NCBI RefSeq assembly: GCF_014655295.1
Contig: NZ_BNBI01000005.1
Span: 124,001 to 188,000 of the forward strand
Direction of reading: 5' to 3'
DNA length: 64,000 bases
Origin: Streptomyces fumanus
GTDB lineage: Bacteria; Actinomycetota; Actinomycetes; Streptomycetales; Streptomycetaceae
How positions within the stretch are numbered: the stretch's first letter is position 1; each line of letters opens with the position of its first letter. The notes under the pieces were generated by a model. That model made no database searches, was not told where the DNA came from, and saw only the letters and a program-made list of their open reading frames with translations. A program made the position numbers and the translations under genes. This document shows positions 41,944 to 51,692 of the stretch, in pieces.

Positions 41944-43386
41944 TCACCGGGCGGTGAGCCGGGCCTCGGCGGCCCGCCAGCGCGCGGTGCCGCCCCGCGG
42001 CTCGTAGCGGACGGGCGCCTGGGTGCGCGCCAGCAGACGGCGCATCCCGGCCAGGTCGCCGACCAGACCGTCGGCGCGGGCCTGCACCAGCACATTGCCG
42101 AGCGCGGCGGCCTCGGCCGGCCCGGCCACCACCGGCAGCCCGCAGGCGTCGGCGGTGGACTGGCACAGCAGGGCGTTGCGGGTGCCGCCGCCCACGATGT
42201 GCACCACGTCCACCGGGTGCCCGGCCAGCTCCTGCGCCTCCCGCACGGCCCGGCGGTGGGCGAGGGCGAGGGAGTCCAGGATGCACCGGGTGATCTCGGC
42301 GGGCGTCACCGGCACCGGCTGCCCCGAGGCGCGGCACGCCCCGGCGATCCGCTCCGGCATCCGGCCCGGCGCGAGGAACGCCGCGTCACCGGCGTCCACC
42401 ACCGACCGCAGCGCCGGCACCTCGGCGGCCCGGCGCAGCAGGCCGGCCAGCTCCGGGTCGCCCCACTCCCGCAGGCACTCCTGGAGCAGCCACAGCCCCA
42501 TGATGTTGCGCAGATAGCGGACCGTGCCGTCCAGCCCCAGCTCATTGGTGAAGTTGGCGGCGCGGCTCGCCTCGGTCAGCACCGGCGCGGTCAGCTCCAG
42601 ACCGGCCAGCGACCAGGTGCCGGTGCAGATGTACGCGAAGCGCTCACCGCCGGCCGGTACGGCGGCCACCGCCGAGGCGGTGTCGTGCGAGCCGACCGCC
42701 GTCACCCGCACCGGCCCGGTCAGCCCGGTCTCCGCCAGCACCTCCGGGCGCAGCACGCCCGCCGGATCGCCGGGCCGCCTGAGCGGCGGGAACAGGCCCA
42801 GGTCGATGCCGAGCCGCTCGGCGACCCCGTGCGCCCAGTCCCGGGTGCGGGGGTCGATCAACTGGGTGGTGGAGGCGTTGGTCAGCTCGGTGCCCTGCTC
42901 GCCGGTGAGCCAGTACGTCATCAGGTCCGGGATCAGCAACAGCCGCCTGGCCTGGGCCAGTTGGGCGGTGCCGCGGGCGGCGGTGAGCTGGTACAGGGTG
43001 TTGAACGGGGCGTACTGCAACCCGGTCGCCGCGTACAGCTCGGCGGGGGGCAGCGTCGCCCACACCCGCTCGGCGACGCCCTCGGTGCGGGCGTCGCGGT
43101 AGTGCACCGGGTTGCCCAGCAGCGCCCCGTCCGCGTCCAGCAGCCCGTAGTCCACGGCCCAACTGTCCACGCCCACCGACGCCACCGGCCCCGCCGCCCG
43201 CAGCCCGCGCAGGATCCCGGCGTACAGCCCCAGCACGTCCCAGCGCAGCCCCTCGGGCACCCGCACCGGACGGTTGGGGAAGCGGTGCGCCTCGGTCAGC
43301 TCCAGGGTGCCGGGGCCGACGCGGCCGACCATCACGCGCCCGCTGGACGCGCCGAGGTCGACCGCGGCGTACGACGCCGCGCTCAT
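41944..43386 (-). CDS. rhaB: Rhamnulokinase
   Basis: A 480-residue FGGY-family sugar kinase. N-terminal VDLGASSGRVMVGR and the GSHDTASAVAAVP and CTGTWSLAGLE phosphate loops are typical of RhaB, as is VDSWAVDYGLLD near residue 75; the adenosine motif HIVGGGTRNALLCQ is near the C-terminus. It phosphorylates L-rhamnulose at C1 using ATP. Its ATG overlaps the stop of rhaEW (ATGA). Confidence 0.92.
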   Translation of the reverse strand: MSAASYAAVDLGASSGRVMVGRVGPGTLELTEAHRFPNRPVRVPEGLRWDVLGLYAGILRGLRAAGPVASVGVDSWAVDYGLLDADGALLGNPVHYRDARTEGVAERVWATLPPAELYAATGLQYAPFNTLYQLTAARGTAQLAQARRLLLIPDLMTYWLTGEQGTELTNASTTQLIDPRTRDWAHGVAERLGIDLGLFPPLRRPGDPAGVLRPEVLAETGLTGPVRVTAVGSHDTASAVAAVPAGGERFAYICTGTWSLAGLELTAPVLTEASRAANFTNELGLDGTVRYLRNIMGLWLLQECLREWGDPELAGLLRRAAEVPALRSVVDAGDAAFLAPGRMPERIAGACRASGQPVPVTPAEITRCILDSLALAHRRAVREAQELAGHPVDVVHIVGGGTRNALLCQSTADACGLPVVAGPAEAAALGNVLVQARADGLVGDLAGMRRLLARTQAPVRYEPRGGTARWRAAEARLTAR

Positions 43387-45422
43387 CGCAGGAAGGCCGC
43401 GGCCACACCGGCGTCGACCGGGACGTGCAGGCCGGTGGTGTGCGTCAGCTCCCCGCCGGTCAGCGCGAACACGGCGTTGGCCACGTGCTCGGGCAGCACC
43501 TCGCGCTTGAGCAGGGTGCGCTGGGCGTAGAACTCGCCCAGCTTCTCCTCCGCCACCCCGTACACGGCGGCCCGCTGGGCGCCCCAGCCGCCCGCGAAGA
43601 TGCCCGAACCGCGCACCACGCCGTCGGGGTTGACCCCGTTGACCCGGATGCCGTGCTCGCCCAGTTCGGCGGCGAGCAGCCGCACCTGGTGGGCCTGGTC
43701 GGCCTTGGTGGCGGAGTAGGCGATGTTGTTCGGGCCGGCGAACACGGCGTTCTTCGAGGCGATGTAGACGATGTCACCGCCGAGCCCCTGCGCGATCATC
43801 ACCCGGGCCGCTTCGCGGGAGACCAGGAAGGAGCCGCGGGCCATGATGTCGTGCTGGAGGTCCCAGTCCTTCGCGGAGGTCTCCAGCAGCGGCTTGGAGA
43901 TCGAGACGCCCGCGTTGTTGACCACCAGGTCGACCCCGCCGAAGGCCAGCACCGCCGCCCGGAAGGCCGCGGCGATCTGCTCCTCGTCGGTGACGTCCAC
44001 GGTCACCGCGACGGCCCGGTCCGGGCCGCCCAGCTCCTCGGCGACGGCCGCCGCGTTCTCCCCGTTCAGGTCGGCGACGACCACGCAGGCGCCCTCGGCG
44101 GCCAGCCGGTGCGCGATGGCCTTGCCGATGCCGCTGCCCGCGCCGGTCACCAGCGCCACCCGGGTGGCGAGCGCCTTGGGCTTCGGCATCCGCCGGAGCT
44201 TGGCCTCCTCCAGCGCCCAGTACTCGATGCGGAACTTCTCCGACTCCTCGATCGGCGCGTACGTGGAGACCGCCTCGGCGCCCCGCATCACGTTGACGGC
44301 GTTGACGTAGAACTCGCCGGCCACCCGCGCGGTCTGCTTGTCCTTGCCGAAGCTGAACATGCCCACGCCCGGGACCAGCACGATCGCCGGGTCGGCGCCG
44401 CGCATCGCGGGGGAGTCGGGCCCGGCGTGCCGCCGGTAGTAGGCGGCGTACTCCTCGCGGTACGCGGCGTGCAGCTCCGTCAGCCGCGCGATGGCCTCCT
44501 CCAGCGGGGCGCCCGGCGCCACGTCCAGGACCAGCGGGCGGACCTTGGTGCGCAGGAAGTGGTCCGGGCACGAGGTGCCCAGCGCGGCCAGGCGCGGGTG
44601 CTCGGCGCGGGAGAGGAAGTCCAGCACCACGTCGGAGTCGGTGAAGTGCCCGACCTGCGGCCGGTCCTGGGAGGCGACGGCCCGGACGTACGGCGCGAGG
44701 GCCGCGGCCCGCGCCCGCCGCTCGGCCTCGGGCAGCGGCTCGTACCCCTCGATCACGGGGCCGAACGGCTCCGCCTTGCCGCGCTCGGCCAGGAACCGCT
44801 CGGCGGTGCGGATGATGTGCAGCGAGTTGCGCTCGCACTCCTCGCTGGTGTCGCCCCAGGCGGTGATGCCGTGCCCGCCCAGCACACAGCCGATGGCCCC
44901 CGGGTGGGCCTCCTTCACCGCCGCGATGTCCAGCCCGAGCTGGAAGCCGGGGCGGCGCCAGGGCACCCACACCACCGAGTCGCCGAAGCACTCGGCGGTC
45001 AGCTTCTCGCCGTCCGCCGCGCAGGCCAGCGCGATCCCGGAGTCGGGGTGCAGGTGGTCCACGTGCGCGGCCTCGACCAGGCCGTGCATCGCCGTGTCGA
45101 TGGACGGCGCGGCGCCGCCCTTGCCGTGCAGGCAGTAGTCGAACGCGGCGACCATCTCGTCCTCACGCTCGACCCCCGGGTACACGTCCTTCAGCGCCCG
45201 CAGCCGGTCCAGCCGCAGCACCGCCAGCCCCGCCTCGGTGAGCGTCCCGAGGTCCCCGCCGGACCCCTTCACCCACATCAGCTCCACATCACCTCCGGTG
45301 ACGGGATCGGTGGCGGTGCCTTTCGCGGAGGCGTTGCCTCCCGCGTAGTTGGTGTTCCGGGGGTCGGAGCCGAGGCGGTGCGAACGGGAGAGAAGGGCGT
45401 CGGCTTCGGGGTGAGGTGCCAT
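43383..45422 (-). CDS. rhaEW: Bifunctional rhamnulose-1-phosphate aldolase / lactaldehyde dehydrogenase
   Basis: A 679-residue fusion. The N-terminal two-thirds is a class II aldolase: the zinc-binding histidines are in HVDHLHPDSGIAL and GGHGITAWG. The C-terminal SDR domain has ALVTGAGSGIGKAIA, VNNAGVSIS and the catalytic YSATK. It splits L-rhamnulose-1-phosphate into DHAP and L-lactaldehyde, and the SDR half oxidises lactaldehyde to L-lactate, as shown for Bacillus and Chloroflexus homologues. AAGGA lies eight bases before the ATG. It is 116 bases downstream of rhaI, with a repeat element between. Confidence 0.9.
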   Translation of the reverse strand: MAPHPEADALLSRSHRLGSDPRNTNYAGGNASAKGTATDPVTGGDVELMWVKGSGGDLGTLTEAGLAVLRLDRLRALKDVYPGVEREDEMVAAFDYCLHGKGGAAPSIDTAMHGLVEAAHVDHLHPDSGIALACAADGEKLTAECFGDSVVWVPWRRPGFQLGLDIAAVKEAHPGAIGCVLGGHGITAWGDTSEECERNSLHIIRTAERFLAERGKAEPFGPVIEGYEPLPEAERRARAAALAPYVRAVASQDRPQVGHFTDSDVVLDFLSRAEHPRLAALGTSCPDHFLRTKVRPLVLDVAPGAPLEEAIARLTELHAAYREEYAAYYRRHAGPDSPAMRGADPAIVLVPGVGMFSFGKDKQTARVAGEFYVNAVNVMRGAEAVSTYAPIEESEKFRIEYWALEEAKLRRMPKPKALATRVALVTGAGSGIGKAIAHRLAAEGACVVVADLNGENAAAVAEELGGPDRAVAVTVDVTDEEQIAAAFRAAVLAFGGVDLVVNNAGVSISKPLLETSAKDWDLQHDIMARGSFLVSREAARVMIAQGLGGDIVYIASKNAVFAGPNNIAYSATKADQAHQVRLLAAELGEHGIRVNGVNPDGVVRGSGIFAGGWGAQRAAVYGVAEEKLGEFYAQRTLLKREVLPEHVANAVFALTGGELTHTTGLHVPVDAGVAAAFLR

Positions 45423-45457
45423 GTCTGTTCAGTCCTTTGCGACGAAGAGGAAGGTGA

Positions 45458-45514
45458 GCGCCCCGAAGGGGCGCGGGGAACTGCGCGACCAGCCACACAC
45501 CGGCCCGCAGCCCG
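45458..45514. repeat. Streptomyces-type dispersed intergenic repeat
   Basis: Starts with a GCGCCCC-GAA-GGGGCGC hairpin (45458-45474) and continues GGGGAACTGCGCGACCAGCC, ending in a CCGGCCCGCAG stretch. I recognise this as a repeat found many times between Streptomyces genes. It lies between rhaI and rhaEW in the same transcript and may attenuate or process the mRNA. Confidence 0.7.
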
Positions 45515-45538
45515 CACATCACAGAACCCGGTAGACGC

Positions 45539-46699
45539 TCACGCCCCCCACCCCGCCTGCCGCCCGCCGACCCGCTCGGCGACGATCCGCTCGCCCCACC
45601 CCGACGCCCGGTACGCCTTCAGCGGTTCGGGATCGATCCCCATCTCCTCCCGGACCTCCCGCAGCAACGGCCGCACATCCGTGTTGTACGCGTCCATCAC
45701 CACCGCGTTCGCCTCCAGCACGTCCCCCGCGGCCTGCGCCGCGGCCAGCGCCTCGCCGTCCACGAGCAGCGCCTTCGCCGTCGCCTCCTGCACGTTCATC
45801 ACCGACCGGATGATCGCCGGGATCTTCGCCTCGATGTTGTGGCACTGGTCGAGCATGAACGCCACGTCCGGGGTGAACCCGCCGCCGCGCACCACCTCGT
45901 ACATGATCCGGAACAACTGGAACGGGTCGGCGGCGCCGACCATCAGGTCGTCGTCGGCGTAGAACCGCGAGTTGAAGTCGAACCCGCCGAGCTTGCCCTC
46001 GCGCAGCAGCGTCGCCACGATGAACTCGATGTTGGTGCCCGGCGCGTGGTGCCCGGTGTCCACCACGACCTGGGCCTTCTCGCCCAGCTTCAGGCAGTGC
46101 GCGTACGCCGTGCCCCAGTCCGGCACGTCCGTGGTGTAGAACGCCGGCTCGAACAGCTTGTACTCCAGCAGCATCCGCTGGTCGTCGCCGAGCCGCTCGT
46201 ACACCTCCGCGAGCGCCTCGGCGAGCCGGTCCTGCCGGGACCGGATGTCGTCCTGCCCGGGATAGTTCGTGCCGTCGGCGAACCACAGCTTCAGGTCCTT
46301 CGACCCCGTCGCGTCCATGATGTCGACGCACTCCAGCAGGTGGTCGACCGCCTTGCGGCGCACCGCGGCGTCGGGGTGGCAGACGCTGCCGAGCCGGTAG
46401 GCGTCGTCCTGGAAGGTGTTGGAGTTGATCGCGCCGATCTTCACGCCGCGTTCCTCGGCGTGCTTGCCCAGCGCGGTGTAGTCCTCGACCCGGTCCCACG
46501 GGATGTGCAGGGCGACGGTCGGCGCCACGCCCGTGAACTCGTGCACCTTGGCCGCGTCGTCGAGCTTCTCGAACGGGTCGCGGGGCACGCCCGCCTGCGC
46601 GAACACCTTGAACCGGGTTCCCGAGTTCCCGTACGCCCACGACGGCGTCTCGACGGCCTGGGTCTTCAGCGCGGCCTTCACCGCGGCGGTCTCGGTCAC
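45539..46699 (-). CDS. rhaI: L-rhamnose isomerase (RhaI type)
   Basis: A 386-residue TIM-barrel isomerase of the Pseudomonas-type RhaI family, not the longer E. coli RhaA. Metal-binding and catalytic blocks are LHIPWDRVEDY, KLWFADGTNYPGQDD, LLEYKLFEPAFY, VVVDTGHHAPGTNIE and GFDFNSRFYADDDL. It converts L-rhamnose to L-rhamnulose. GTG 46699 is chosen because AGGAG lies five bases upstream; an in-frame GTG at 46729 has no such site. First gene of the minus-strand operon, behind a TTGACA promoter and LacI-type operator. Confidence 0.92.
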   Translation of the reverse strand: MTETAAVKAALKTQAVETPSWAYGNSGTRFKVFAQAGVPRDPFEKLDDAAKVHEFTGVAPTVALHIPWDRVEDYTALGKHAEERGVKIGAINSNTFQDDAYRLGSVCHPDAAVRRKAVDHLLECVDIMDATGSKDLKLWFADGTNYPGQDDIRSRQDRLAEALAEVYERLGDDQRMLLEYKLFEPAFYTTDVPDWGTAYAHCLKLGEKAQVVVDTGHHAPGTNIEFIVATLLREGKLGGFDFNSRFYADDDLMVGAADPFQLFRIMYEVVRGGGFTPDVAFMLDQCHNIEAKIPAIIRSVMNVQEATAKALLVDGEALAAAQAAGDVLEANAVVMDAYNTDVRPLLREVREEMGIDPEPLKAYRASGWGERIVAERVGGRQAGWGA

Positions 46700-46750
46700 G
46701 TCGGCTCCTGTGACGTCGGGTCGCACCACCCTCGCGTACGACCATGTGTG

Positions 46751-46798
46751 TGAAACGATTCAGAACGCGAAGTTATGAGGCGCCCGGAGGGGTGTCAA
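46751..46798 (-). promoter_or_regulatory. rhaI promoter and LacI-type operator
   Basis: On the minus strand TTGACA (46798-46793), 17 bases, then TAACTT (46775-46770). Just downstream lies TGAAACGATTCA (46751-46762), a dyad with one mismatch that resembles LacI-family sites. A bound repressor would sit at about +1 to +15 and block rhaI transcription. Confidence 0.7.
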
Positions 46799-46872
46799 GC
46801 CCTCCGCCCGATCCGGAGCGCCGTGACTCCTTTGTGACCTTCGGGTATCGAAAGTTTTTCGGCCCGCACCCA

Positions 46873-46928
46873 TTGACGTGGCATCCCCCGCCTGCCTAAC
46901 GTCCCGGCAACCCAGTTGAAACCTTTCA
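46873..46928 (+). promoter_or_regulatory. Rhamnose ABC-transporter promoter and LacI-type operator
   Basis: TTGACG (46873-46878), 18 bases, TAACGT (46897-46902), then TGAAACCTTTCA (46917-46928). The operator matches the rhaI one at 10 of 12 positions and lies at a similar downstream distance. Both divergent arms should therefore answer to the LacI regulator at 52151. Confidence 0.7.
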
Positions 46929-46972
46929 CGACGCTGTGAGGGCCGTCCCGCAGGCGTCGTCGAGGAGCCCTC

Positions 46973-48490
46973 ATGACCCACCCGTCCGACACGGGTCCGG
47001 ACCCGGTTCTCGCGCTCAGGGACGTGTCCAAGTCCTTCGGCGCGGTCCGCGCCCTGCGGGACGTCTCCCTGGACCTCTTCCCCGGAGAGGTGCACGCCCT
47101 CGCCGGCGAGAACGGCGCGGGCAAGTCCACCCTGATCAAGACGCTCGCCGGGGTGCACCGCCCCGACGCCGGGCAGGTCCTGCTCGACGGGGAACCGGTG
47201 GCCTTCCACGGCCCCGGCGACGCCCGCGACGCCGGTATCGCCGTGATCTACCAGGAGCCGACCCTCTTCCCGGACCTGTCGATCGCCGAGAACATCTTCA
47301 TGGGCCGGCAGAAGCGGCGCGCGCTCGGCCGGATCGACCACAAGGCCACCCGCGCCGCCACGGCCGAGCTGATGCGGCGCCTGGGCGTCGACCTCGACCC
47401 GGACCGGCCGGCCCGCGGCCTGTCCATCGCCGACCAGCAGATCGTGGAGATCGCCAAGGCGCTCTCCTTCGACGCCCGCGTCCTGATCATGGACGAGCCC
47501 ACCGCCGCCCTCACCGGCAGCGAGGTCGCCCGGCTGTTCGGCGTGGTGCGCACCCTGCGCGACCAGGGCGCCGCCGTGCTGTTCATCTCCCACCGGCTGG
47601 AGGAGATCTTCCAGATCTGCCGGCGCGTCACCACCCTGCGCGACGGCGCCTTCGTCGCCAGCGAGCTTCTCGACGGCATGACCGAGGACGACCTGGTGCG
47701 CCGCATGGTCGGCCGCGACCTCGACGAGCTGTACCCCAAGCAGGAGGTCACCCCGGGCGAGACCGTGCTCAGCGTGCGCCGGCTGACCCGCGAGGGCGTC
47801 TTCACCGACGTCTCCTTCGAGGTGCGGCGCGGCGAGATCGTCGGGCTGGCCGGACTGGTCGGCGCCGGCCGCACCGAGGTGGCCCGCGCCGTGTTCGGCA
47901 TCGACCGCTGGGACGCCGGGGAGGTCGAGGTCGACGGCAGGGCACTGGTCAACGGCGCCCCGTCCACCGCGATGGCCGCCGGGCTCGCCCTGGTCCCCGA
48001 GGACCGCCGGGCCCAGGGCCTGGTGATGGACATGTCCATCGAGCGGAACATCGGCCTCACCGGACTGCGCGGCACCACGAAGGCCGGACTGATGGACCGG
48101 GGCGCCGAGCGCAGCCGGTCCCTGGACTGGGCGGTCAGGCTCCAGGTCAAGTACGCCCGGCTCGCCGACGCCGTCAGCACCCTGTCCGGCGGCAACCAGC
48201 AGAAGGTCGTGCTGGCCAAGTGGCTCGCCACCGGCCCCAAGGTGCTGATCGTCGACGAGCCCACCCGCGGCATCGACGTCGGCACCAAGGCCGAGGTGCA
48301 CCGGCTGCTGTCGCACCTGGCGGCCGACGGGGTGGCCGTCCTGATGATCTCCTCCGACCTGCCGGAAGTGCTCGGCATGGCCGACCGCGTGCTCGTGATG
48401 CACGAGGGCCGGCTCACCGCCGAACTCGACCGCACCGACGCCACCGAGGAAACCGTGATGGCCGCAGCCACCGGGAGGGCCGCCGCATGA
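46973..48490 (+). CDS. rhaT: Rhamnose ABC importer, tandem ATPase
   Basis: A 505-residue ATPase with two ABC domains, as in all carbohydrate uptake transporter-2 systems. The first has Walker [10 protein letters not shown] and Walker [13 protein letters not shown]. The second lacks a canonical Walker A ([11 protein letters not shown]) but keeps signature LSGGNQQK and DEPTRGID, so one site is probably degenerate. GAGGAG precedes the ATG. Symbol follows the Rhizobium rhaSTPQ naming, not the E. coli RhaT symporter. Confidence 0.9.
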   Translation: MTHPSDTGPDPVLALRDVSKSFGAVRALRDVSLDLFPGEVHALAGENGAGKSTLIKTLAGVHRPDAGQVLLDGEPVAFHGPGDARDAGIAVIYQEPTLFPDLSIAENIFMGRQKRRALGRIDHKATRAATAELMRRLGVDLDPDRPARGLSIADQQIVEIAKALSFDARVLIMDEPTAALTGSEVARLFGVVRTLRDQGAAVLFISHRLEEIFQICRRVTTLRDGAFVASELLDGMTEDDLVRRMVGRDLDELYPKQEVTPGETVLSVRRLTREGVFTDVSFEVRRGEIVGLAGLVGAGRTEVARAVFGIDRWDAGEVEVDGRALVNGAPSTAMAAGLALVPEDRRAQGLVMDMSIERNIGLTGLRGTTKAGLMDRGAERSRSLDWAVRLQVKYARLADAVSTLSGGNQQKVVLAKWLATGPKVLIVDEPTRGIDVGTKAEVHRLLSHLAADGVAVLMISSDLPEVLGMADRVLVMHEGRLTAELDRTDATEETVMAAATGRAAA

Positions 48491-49527
48491 CGGTCACCAC
48501 CCCCGACCGAGCCCCCGTCGCCGAGGCGCCGCGGGCCGGCGCCGCCAAGCTGGTCGACCGCATCGTCAAGATGCGCGAACTGGCCATCCTGGTCGTCTTC
48601 CTGGTGATGATCGCCGTCACCCAGGCCGGCAACAGCGAGTTCCTGTCCGTCCAGGGCGTCAAGGACCTGCTGCTGAACGCGACCATCCTGGTGCTGGTCG
48701 CCACCGGCCAGTCCCTGGTGGTCATCACCCGCAACGTCGACCTCTCCGTCGGCTCCACCCTCGGCATCAGCGCCTTCGCCGCCGGCACCTGCCTCCAGGG
48801 CGGCCAGCACCCGGTCGTCGCCGTGGCCCTCGCGGTGCTGCTGGGCATCGGCTTCGGCCTGCTCAACGGCCTGCTGGTCAGCCTCGGCCAGGTGCCCGCC
48901 CTGGTGGTCACCCTCGGCACCCTCTACATCATCCGCGGCATCGACTCCATCTGGGTCGGCTCCCGCCAGATCACCGCGGCCGACCTGCCCGGCGGCTTCG
49001 TCGACTTCGGCGCCGGCGGCGTCTGGGCGGTGCCGTACCTGGCGCTGATCGCCCTCGCCGTGCTGGTCGCCACCGCCTACTACCTCAAGCACTTCGGCGG
49101 CGGACGCGAGCTGTACGCGCTCGGCTCCAACCCCGAGGCCGCCCGGCTGGCCGGCATCCCCGTGCGCCGGCGGATCCTGGCCGCGTACACCTTCTGCGGC
49201 GCCCTCGCGGGCCTGGCCGGCGCCCTCTACCTGGCCCGGTTCGGCAACGTCGACTCCGGCACCGGCAACGGCTACGAACTCACCGTCGTCAGCGCGGTCG
49301 TGGTCGGCGGCGTCGTCTTCACCGGCGGCTCCGGCAGCGTCTACGGCGCCGCCCTCGGCGCGCTGCTGCTGACCTCCATCAACAGCGTGCTGCCCGCCCT
49401 CGGCGTCAGCTCGGTCTGGGTGCTGGCCATCAACGGCATCCTGCTCATCCTGGCCATCGCGGTCGACCGGATCGTCGCCCTGCGCCTGGCCACCGCACTG
49501 AAGAAGAGGAACGCCCGCCATGGCTGA
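48487..49527 (+). CDS. rhaP: Rhamnose ABC importer, permease 1
   Basis: A 346-residue RbsC-type permease with about nine to ten membrane helices. The CUT2 permease hallmark region is [17 protein letters not shown], the cytoplasmic coupling loop; another is [15 protein letters not shown] polar 35-residue N-terminus precedes the first helix. The ATG overlaps the ATPase stop (ATGA). Works with the second permease as a heterodimer. Confidence 0.88.
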   Translation: MTVTTPDRAPVAEAPRAGAAKLVDRIVKMRELAILVVFLVMIAVTQAGNSEFLSVQGVKDLLLNATILVLVATGQSLVVITRNVDLSVGSTLGISAFAAGTCLQGGQHPVVAVALAVLLGIGFGLLNGLLVSLGQVPALVVTLGTLYIIRGIDSIWVGSRQITAADLPGGFVDFGAGGVWAVPYLALIALAVLVATAYYLKHFGGGRELYALGSNPEAARLAGIPVRRRILAAYTFCGALAGLAGALYLARFGNVDSGTGNGYELTVVSAVVVGGVVFTGGSGSVYGAALGALLLTSINSVLPALGVSSVWVLAINGILLILAIAVDRIVALRLATALKKRNARHG

Positions 49528-50539
49528 CTCCACGCTCACGCGCGCCGTCCGCTGGGACACCGTGGTCGGCGCCCTGCTCCTGGTGGTCCTGCTGCTGTCC
49601 TTCGGCTTCGTCGACGGCTTCGGCAACGCCCTCAACCTGTCCTTCCTGCTCGGCAACACCCTGCCGATCGCCCTGATCGCCCTGCCGATGACCCTGCTGG
49701 TGGTCTCCGGCGAGATCGACCTGTCCGTCGCCTCCACCGCCGGACTCTCCGGCGCGGTGCTGGGCGCCCTGTGGAACCAGGGCCTGGCCATCGAGGCGAT
49801 CGTCCCGCTCTGCCTGCTGCTCGGCGTGGTCTGCGGCCTGGTCAACGGCCTGCTGGTCACCCGGCTCGGACTGCCCTCGCTGGCCGTCACCATCGGCACC
49901 ATGGCCGCCTACCGGGGCATCGCGCAGATCGTCCTCGGCTCCGACGCCGTCACCGACTTCCCCGCGCAGTACCTGGACTTCGCGGCCGGACGGGTCGGCG
50001 ACTCCTTCGTCCCCCGGGCCTTCCTGCCGTTCCTGGTCCTGCTCGTGGTGGCCGTGGTCGCGCTGCACGCCACCCCGTTCGGCCGCGCCCTGTTCGCCAT
50101 CGGCGCCGGCGAGGAGGCCGCCCGCTTCGCCGGCATCCGGGTCAAGCGGCAGAAGCTGATCCTCTTCACGGTCACCGGCCTGATGTCCGCCCTGACCGGC
50201 GTCTTCTGGGCGCTGCACTACGCCAGCGCCCGCTACGACAACGCCACCGGCCTGGAGCTGTCCGTCGTCGCCGCCGTTCTCCTCGGCGGCATCGACTTCG
50301 ACGGCGGCAAGGGCACGCTCGGCGGCGCGATCGCCGGCGTCTTCCTGCTGGGCGCCCTGCAGAACGTCATGAGCCTGCAAGACGTCTCCGCTCAGTCCCA
50401 GATCGTCGTCACCGGAGTGCTGCTCGTCCTGTCCGTGCTCGGCCCCCGGGTGGCACGCCAGATCTCCGCCGCCCGGGCGGGCCGCCGGGCCGCATCGGCA
50501 CCACCACCGGCGTCCAACACGCCCGCACCGACCACCTGA
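49520..50539 (+). CDS. rhaQ: Rhamnose ABC importer, permease 2
   Basis: A 339-residue RbsC-type permease. Same layout as its neighbour, with VSGEIDLSVASTAGL and the coupling loop GAGEEAARFAGIRVKRQK. It overlaps the first permease by eight bases, implying coupled translation. The C-terminal 25 residues are a polar, Ala/Pro-rich cytoplasmic tail. Confidence 0.88.
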   Translation: MADSTLTRAVRWDTVVGALLLVVLLLSFGFVDGFGNALNLSFLLGNTLPIALIALPMTLLVVSGEIDLSVASTAGLSGAVLGALWNQGLAIEAIVPLCLLLGVVCGLVNGLLVTRLGLPSLAVTIGTMAAYRGIAQIVLGSDAVTDFPAQYLDFAAGRVGDSFVPRAFLPFLVLLVVAVVALHATPFGRALFAIGAGEEAARFAGIRVKRQKLILFTVTGLMSALTGVFWALHYASARYDNATGLELSVVAAVLLGGIDFDGGKGTLGGAIAGVFLLGALQNVMSLQDVSAQSQIVVTGVLLVLSVLGPRVARQISAARAGRRAASAPPPASNTPAPTT

Positions 50540-50575
50540 ACGCCGCCCCCGCCACCTGCCCTAAGGAAACCCGCC

Positions 50576-51658
50576 ATGCGCAAGTCGTCGATCCGCCGTG
50601 CCGGCGCGGCCCTCGCCGCCGTCACCTCCCTCGCCCTGGCCGCCACCGCCTGCGGCGGCACCACCAAGGAGGACGTCAAGAACGAGGGCGGCGCCGCCGC
50701 CTCGGCCGGCAAGGCCGACCCGAACGCCGCGACCAAGAAGGGCCTGACCGTCGGCTTCCTGCCCAAGCAGGTCAACAACCCGTACTTCACGGTCGCCGAC
50801 CGGGGCGGCGAGAAGGCGCTGAAGGAACTCGGCTCCGCCTACAAGGAGGTCGGCCCGTCCAGCGCCACCGACACCTCCGGCCAGGTCTCCTACGTCAACA
50901 CGCTCACCCAGCAGCAGGTCGACGCGATGGCCGTCTCCGCGCAGGACCCGGGCGCCCTGTGCACGGCGCTCAAGCAGGCCCTGCGGGGCGGCATCAAGGT
51001 CGTCACCTACGACTCCGACACCAAGCCCGAGTGCCGCAACGCCTTCATCTCGCAGGCGTCCGCCGAGGACCTCGGCCGCACCGAGGTGCGGCTCCTCGCC
51101 GAGCAGCTCGACTACCGCGGCGAGATCGCGATCCTGTCGGCCGCGCAGACCGCGACCAACCAGAACACCTGGATCGAGTTCATGAAGAAGGAACTGGAGG
51201 ACCCCGAGTACAAGGACATGAAGCTGGTCAAGGTCGCCTACGGCAACGACGACGCCCAGCAGTCCTTCCAGCAGACCCAGGGCCTGCTCCAGGAGTACCC
51301 GAAGCTGAAGGGGATCATCTCCCCGACCACCGTCGGCATCAAGGCCGCCGCCCAGTACCTGTCCGGCTCCAAGTACAAGGGCAAGGTCAAGCTGACCGGC
51401 CTCGGCACCCCCAACGACATGCGCAAGTACGTCAAGAACGGCACCGTCGAGGCGTTCGAGCTGTGGGACCCGGCCAAGCTCGGCGAACTGGCCGCCCGCA
51501 CCGCCGTCGCCCTCGCCTCCGGGCAGATCACCGGCAAGGAGGGCGAGACCTTCAAGGCCGGTGCCATGGGCGAGTACACCATCGGCGCCAACGGCGTGAT
51601 CGCCCTCGGCAAGCCGACCGTGTTCGACGCCGGCAACATCGACGAGTTCGACTTCTGA
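50576..51658 (+). CDS. rhaS: Rhamnose ABC importer, substrate-binding lipoprotein
   Basis: A 360-residue periplasmic-binding-protein type 1 lipoprotein. The signal ends in a lipobox-like LAATACGG, with the lipid-anchored Cys at about residue 27. The mature part starts the sugar-binding fold at LTVGFLPKQVNNPYF and has QDPGALCTALKQ and GTPNDMRKYVKNG, typical of RhaS. AAGGAA precedes the ATG. It would capture L-rhamnose at the cell surface. Confidence 0.88.
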   Translation: MRKSSIRRAGAALAAVTSLALAATACGGTTKEDVKNEGGAAASAGKADPNAATKKGLTVGFLPKQVNNPYFTVADRGGEKALKELGSAYKEVGPSSATDTSGQVSYVNTLTQQQVDAMAVSAQDPGALCTALKQALRGGIKVVTYDSDTKPECRNAFISQASAEDLGRTEVRLLAEQLDYRGEIAILSAAQTATNQNTWIEFMKKELEDPEYKDMKLVKVAYGNDDAQQSFQQTQGLLQEYPKLKGIISPTTVGIKAAAQYLSGSKYKGKVKLTGLGTPNDMRKYVKNGTVEAFELWDPAKLGELAARTAVALASGQITGKEGETFKAGAMGEYTIGANGVIALGKPTVFDAGNIDEFDF

Positions 51659-51692
51659 TACGCCGTAACCGACTGGTGAGGAGCGGTACGTC

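Noticed and set aside
46760..49902. Very long minus-strand open frames opposite the rhamnose ABC genes
   Set aside because: They mirror the plus-strand genes, have no family motifs and arise because high third-position G+C removes stop codons on the opposite strand.
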